From assembly GCA_963775295.1 (NCBI GenBank), contig CAVZIK010000006.1, positions 1,860,001-1,924,000 on the forward strand: a stretch of 64,000 nt of DNA, written 5' to 3'. The stretch's first letter is position 1, and each line of letters begins with the position of its first letter. This DNA is from JAMDEO01 sp963775295. GTDB lineage: Bacteria; Actinomycetota; Thermoleophilia; RBG-16-64-13. Below are positions 60,883 through 64,000 of the stretch, one piece after another. The translations under genes were made by a program, and so were the position numbers. The notes below the pieces were generated by a model, which saw only the letters and a list, made by a program, of their open reading frames with translations, was not told the DNA's origin and did not search any database.

Positions 60883-61920
60883 GTGCCGCAAATAATCTTT
60901 CGGCCCCCGATACGGGCCGACAAACATATGAAGTCGGATTCACCCACCGGTGCCAGCAACATGGCAGCAGCTACCGTCAAACGCCGTTGGCCCATATGGT
61001 CGGCAAGGTTGATTTTGTATGCGGGAGTGGCGTCGTTGATCCCGCTCTTGCGGATGCAACTCAGCCATCCCGAAGGCCGCGAGACTTTTATCATGTCAGC
61101 CTTGGCTGTGGTGTTGCTACTCACTCTCTTCCTCATGTGGGCGCACAACCTCGTGGGCAGGTTGGACCGTATCCCGCGGACACGGACCGTCCGGCGGATC
61201 GCTACTTTTGGGGCATCCTGCGTCGCGGTAGGCATGTTTCTGCACGGCGCCCAAGCGGATGCGGCGAGTGCGCGGACCAAGGCGGCCGCTCTGCCCAAGA
61301 CGCTGTGGCCTCTCAAACATGGTTTAGGGAGTCTGGCCATCCACCACGAACATGTGGGCCTGCTCCCTCGGTTTTCAGCCAAACTCGACGGCGCATCCAT
61401 GGCCCCGGTGAGCCTCGTCTTTCTTGGAAGCGGCACCGAACTTCTCGATACCTTCGCCGCGGCAGGCTGGAACGTGGCAGATCGGGTAACTATCGAGACC
61501 GCGCTTCGGGCGTTCGCGCGCGGGGTTCTCAACCGACCCTACCCGTGCGCCCCGGTCTTTCCGGTCTTCCTCGACGGTAAGTTGCACGACGTGGCTTTCC
61601 AGAAACACGACGAAGGCGACAGTTCCCGCCGTCGTCACCACGCGCGCTGGTGGCTGACCGACTTCGTCATTGAAGGCAAACAGGTCTGGGTCGCCACCGC
61701 TTCCTTTGACGCGGGGGTAGGCATCAGCCGTTTGGTTCCCATTCCCATCCACCACATCCACCCGGATATCGATGCCGAGCGCGACTACATCGTCGACTCG
61801 CTCGTTTGTACGCACAGGGTTGAGATGACGCAGATCATCCAGGTCACCGAGCCGATGATGGGCCGCAACGCCGCCGGAGACCGTTTCTTCACCTCCGGCA
61901 CCGCCTGCGTCCTGGCATAG
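60883..61920 (+). CDS. LssY C-terminal domain membrane protein
   Basis: 345 aa from GTG 60883, directly after AGGAGG (spacing is short; ATG 60928 is an alternative). Two helices (about 38-58 and 68-90, plus a weaker one near 105-120) precede the LssY_C domain: PVSLVFLGSGTELLDTFAAA, GWNVAD, RPYPCAPVFPVFLDGKLHDV, HHARWWLTDF and HHIHPDIDAERDYIVDSL. In other bacteria LssY_C is fused or linked to PAP2 or DedA-type domains, consistent with the preceding PAP2 gene. The biochemical function is not established; a role in envelope lipid or secretion processes is inferred. Confidence 0.75.
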   Translation: MPQIIFRPPIRADKHMKSDSPTGASNMAAATVKRRWPIWSARLILYAGVASLIPLLRMQLSHPEGRETFIMSALAVVLLLTLFLMWAHNLVGRLDRIPRTRTVRRIATFGASCVAVGMFLHGAQADAASARTKAAALPKTLWPLKHGLGSLAIHHEHVGLLPRFSAKLDGASMAPVSLVFLGSGTELLDTFAAAGWNVADRVTIETALRAFARGVLNRPYPCAPVFPVFLDGKLHDVAFQKHDEGDSSRRRHHARWWLTDFVIEGKQVWVATASFDAGVGISRLVPIPIHHIHPDIDAERDYIVDSLVCTHRVEMTQIIQVTEPMMGRNAAGDRFFTSGTACVLA

Positions 61921-62017
61921 CCACTTTGTCCGGCGCCCCCGCCGGCGCCGTTGCGCATGCTCTACAATTTGAACCTTCCGGGTTGGGCAGTGCTGGGTTC
62001 GCGAGAAGGGGGCCGCA

Positions 62018-62896
62018 ATGAGTTGGAGTCCATTCCACCGAGGTCGAGGGATCGCGTCCGCGGCCGCCGGGATGCTTGCGCTCGTCTTGTTGGGCGTGCT
62101 TTTCACCGCTGGGTGCGGAATCAACGTCGGGCCCACACAGGAACTCACCATTGACGAACCGCTCTCGGGGACGGCAGTCACCCATGTCACTCTGACCATG
62201 GGGGCGGGTAAGTTGTCCTTAGGCGAAGGTGCGCCCGGGCTGATATCGGGGACGGTTCGCTACAACGTCGAGTCTTGGAAGCCAACGGTGACCAGAGCCG
62301 ACGGCTCGCTCACCGTGAAGCAGGGAAACCAGAAGGGCATTTCAGGCCTCGGGACCGACATAGTCAACGATTGGTCGCTGAAGCTGGGCAAAGGGCCTGT
62401 GAGGTTGATAGTAAACGCTGGTGCCTACGAGGGTACTTACGAACTGGGCGGGTTGAACCTGCAGGCTCTCGCCATCAAGGATGGGGCCGCGAAGACTCAG
62501 GTGCTGTTCAATTCGCCCAACTCGGGCAATATGGACACCTTCACCTACGAAACCGGCGCGTCGAAGGTCGCCATGACGGGTCTGGCCAACGCGAACTTCA
62601 CGAGCATGGACTTCAAAGGCGGGGCGGGGTCGTATACGTTCGACTTCTCCGGTGATCTTCGGACCGACGCGAACGTTAGCATCAGGGCGGGTGTGGGCAC
62701 GGTACAGGTGATTGTGCCCAAAGAGACCGCAGCCAGAGTGACCGTGGGCGGCTCTCTCACCGATGTTTCCGTGGATGGCAATTGGACTACCAGCGGCAAG
62801 ACTCACGAGACCCCCGCCACGGCTGCGGCGTTGGGCAAGCAACTAACGATAACTGTTAACATGAGCGTGGGGACGCTGAAGCTCATCACTCAGTGA
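62018..62896 (+). CDS. Toast-rack/DUF4097-like beta-helical lipoprotein
   Basis: 292 aa from ATG 62018, preceded by AAGGGGG. A signal peptide ends in the lipobox FTAGC. The mature part has repeated short beta strands, VTHVTLTMGAGKLSLGEGAP at the beginning and a second unit with SSMDFKGGAGSYTFDFSG-like pattern, then VSIRAGVGTVQVIVPKETAA. This resembles the toast-rack/LiaF-like envelope-stress families in which strands form a right-handed stack. Probably anchored on the outer face of the membrane, with a sensing or adhesive role that cannot be specified. Confidence 0.7.
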   Translation: MSWSPFHRGRGIASAAAGMLALVLLGVLFTAGCGINVGPTQELTIDEPLSGTAVTHVTLTMGAGKLSLGEGAPGLISGTVRYNVESWKPTVTRADGSLTVKQGNQKGISGLGTDIVNDWSLKLGKGPVRLIVNAGAYEGTYELGGLNLQALAIKDGAAKTQVLFNSPNSGNMDTFTYETGASKVAMTGLANANFTSMDFKGGAGSYTFDFSGDLRTDANVSIRAGVGTVQVIVPKETAARVTVGGSLTDVSVDGNWTTSGKTHETPATAAALGKQLTITVNMSVGTLKLITQ

Positions 62897-62977
62897 AGCC
62901 GCGCCGCCGCTCGCGAGTGGGCATGCTTCTTTTGTAACCGCTCGACGAGTTTCGACAGCGCGGCCGTCTCCCATGCT

Positions 62978-63415
62978 CTACTCGATGTTCAGGGTGGCGC
63001 TGAAGGTTTGAGCGGGCTGGGCGCTCTCCCAGGGCCGTGCGTAGGCTAGTTTGAGCGTGGCCTGACCCTCAGCGAGCGCTTTGAACGTGAAGGTGTAGAC
63101 ACCGCCCGACCCCACTACGCCGTCGTCGGTGCTGTCAGGAGCATACGCGGCTTCCCCGACCTGTTGAATGAGAGCCGCATCCTTGTCGACCAGTACCGCT
63201 ACCCACTCGTAGCCCGTTGTTGGATTGCCTGGAATCACAACCTGAATGATGTCGCTCGCCGCAACGGCGAACGTCTTGCCGTCGTCCGCCTGCGTAAGCT
63301 TGAGTGTGCCCTTGGCGGCATCCGCGGACGTACCGCACCCGGCGGCAGCCGCCACTACGATGGCCAAAAGAATTACCGCCGCCACAGCCGTTGCGTACCA
63401 AGTCCTGCTGCCCAT
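62978..63415 (-). CDS. Chagasin-family cysteine-protease inhibitor lipoprotein
   Basis: 145 aa from ATG 63415, with GGGGGTG seven bases upstream. Signal peptide ending in lipobox AAAGC. The mature domain carries the three inhibitory loops of the chagasin/I42 family: GNPTTGYEW, the Gly-rich VVGSGGVYTF and the RPW loop. These loops plug the active site of papain-like proteases. Presented on the cell surface it could block host, predator or self proteases. It converges with the toast-rack lipoprotein gene, 81 bp away, and is followed upstream by a glycosyltransferase gene on the same strand. Confidence 0.85.
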   Translation of the reverse strand: MGSRTWYATAVAAVILLAIVVAAAAGCGTSADAAKGTLKLTQADDGKTFAVAASDIIQVVIPGNPTTGYEWVAVLVDKDAALIQQVGEAAYAPDSTDDGVVGSGGVYTFTFKALAEGQATLKLAYARPWESAQPAQTFSATLNIE

Positions 63416-63621
63416 TGTCGTCACCCCCGACATGTCGCTTTGCCATGCCGCTGAGACGTCCCGCTCTGCTTGGCGAGTTCCAGACGTTTGTAGGGGACTC
63501 ACGTGTGCTCCTCCGCCTCCGAAAATACCTATCGAAATGTTTATCCCCCAGGGAATCGGACAAGCGGCGAAACCCAAGAAAGCCGAGGAACGAAAGCGAG
63601 GATTAGAAGGAACTCATGCAC

Positions 63622-64000
63622 CTAGATGGGCGGGGCTCCGTCGTCCGGGGCGGGTCTCTGAGTCAAGGAGGTTCGCGCCGCCGCTAACCTGAAGGCTCGG
63701 CGTCGTCGCCAGATGGTGAAGGCCAGCAGTAGTACGATCGCGATCGTGGCGCTGGCTATCTTGAGTGCTGACATCCCCTGAACGACGGCCATGGCGACCA
63801 AGTTTGTAGCCAGAGTCACTCCCCATAGGATCAAGGTGGTGCGGGTCTGGGACAGGCCGCGGGCCAGGAGACGGTGGTGAAGGTGATCGTTGCCGGGGGA
63901 AGACAGCGGATTCTTGCGTCTCAGCAGGCGGCGAAGGACTACCTGAAGAGTGTCTATCAACGGCAGAAGCAGGAAGAGGACAGTAGGAAACAGTCCGAAG
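63622..64000 (-). CDS. WecA/TagO-type undecaprenyl-phosphate sugar-1-phosphate transferase (partial)
   Basis: Only the 3' part is in the window; the frame is open to the right edge. It reads FPTVLFLLLPLIDTLQVVLR, then the family motif DHLHHRLLARGLSQTRTTL (the conserved HxHH/R loop that follows the last catalytic region), two more hydrophobic helices and a basic tail. Enzymes of this family start teichoic-acid, arabinogalactan or O-antigen-type polymers by moving HexNAc-1-phosphate to undecaprenyl phosphate. The exact sugar cannot be told from the fragment. Confidence 0.82.
   Translation of the reverse strand, partial: FGLFPTVLFLLLPLIDTLQVVLRRLLRRKNPLSSPGNDHLHHRLLARGLSQTRTTLILWGVTLATNLVAMAVVQGMSALKIASATIAIVLLLAFTIWRRRRAFRLAAARTSLTQRPAPDDGAPPI

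Overview
The window is high-GC bacterial chromosome with dense, mostly operonic coding. Several traits suggest a deep-branching, anaerobic or facultative member of the Actinomycetota. These are LexA boxes of the GAAC-N4-GTTC type in front of a dnaE2-like polymerase, lipoproteins with long Thr/Ser linkers, an MMPL exporter, and anaerobic redox machinery (HdrABC/MvhD, ETF:menaquinone oxidoreductase, multihaem cytochrome). The taxonomic call is inference. No rRNA, tRNA or CRISPR array was seen.

Layout. (1) 1-11961, minus strand: one tightly overlapping eight-gene operon, read from 11961 downward. It encodes an MvhD-like subunit, MetF, two FMN-domain glutamate-synthase paralogues, a fused glutaminase/GXGXG protein, HdrC, HdrB and a giant HdrA carrying a GltD-like insertion that runs off the left edge. 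It looks like a soluble flavin-based electron-transfer complex joining heterodisulfide-reductase chemistry, C1-folate chemistry and a split glutamate synthase. It is the strongest candidate for an undescribed system. (2) 12193-14818: a rhodanese and a flavodoxin-like reductase, then a mosaic of three gene fragments (TetR, ABC binding protein, SDR). (3) 14992-24752: an MMPL exporter; a solute-binding lipoprotein paired with a NarL-type histidine kinase; an isoprenylcysteine-methyltransferase-like membrane protein; a multihaem cytochrome lipoprotein; a DsrE-like protein; and an unknown membrane protein. (4) 24986-27376: a small membrane protein, a Bcr/CflA-type MFS exporter and an alpha/beta hydrolase.

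(5) 27726-42324: a catabolic island. etfBA diverges from a long plus-strand operon of two FAD-linked oxidases flanking an Fe-S protein, an SDR, an MmgE/PrpD protein, an ETF:menaquinone oxidoreductase (HdrDE-like) and a DctPQM TRAP transporter. The probable logic is uptake of an organic acid, its oxidation through ETF, and electron delivery to menaquinone; the substrate is unknown. (6) 42497-50590: a tandem UspA protein; a very long DnaE2-like polymerase containing in-frame copies of an AT-rich repeat, divergent from a HATPase-GGDEF-EAL protein with two LexA boxes between them; and a small unknown gene. (7) 50591-55813: gene remnants, an internally deleted flavin reductase coupled to an agmatinase-family enzyme, and bifunctional PutA, suggesting arginine/agmatine and proline catabolism. 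(8) 55938-64000: a hybrid histidine kinase, a GyrI-like protein, a PAP2 phosphatase, an LssY_C protein, a toast-rack-like lipoprotein, a chagasin-type protease-inhibitor lipoprotein and the 3' part of a WecA/TagO-type glycosyltransferase.
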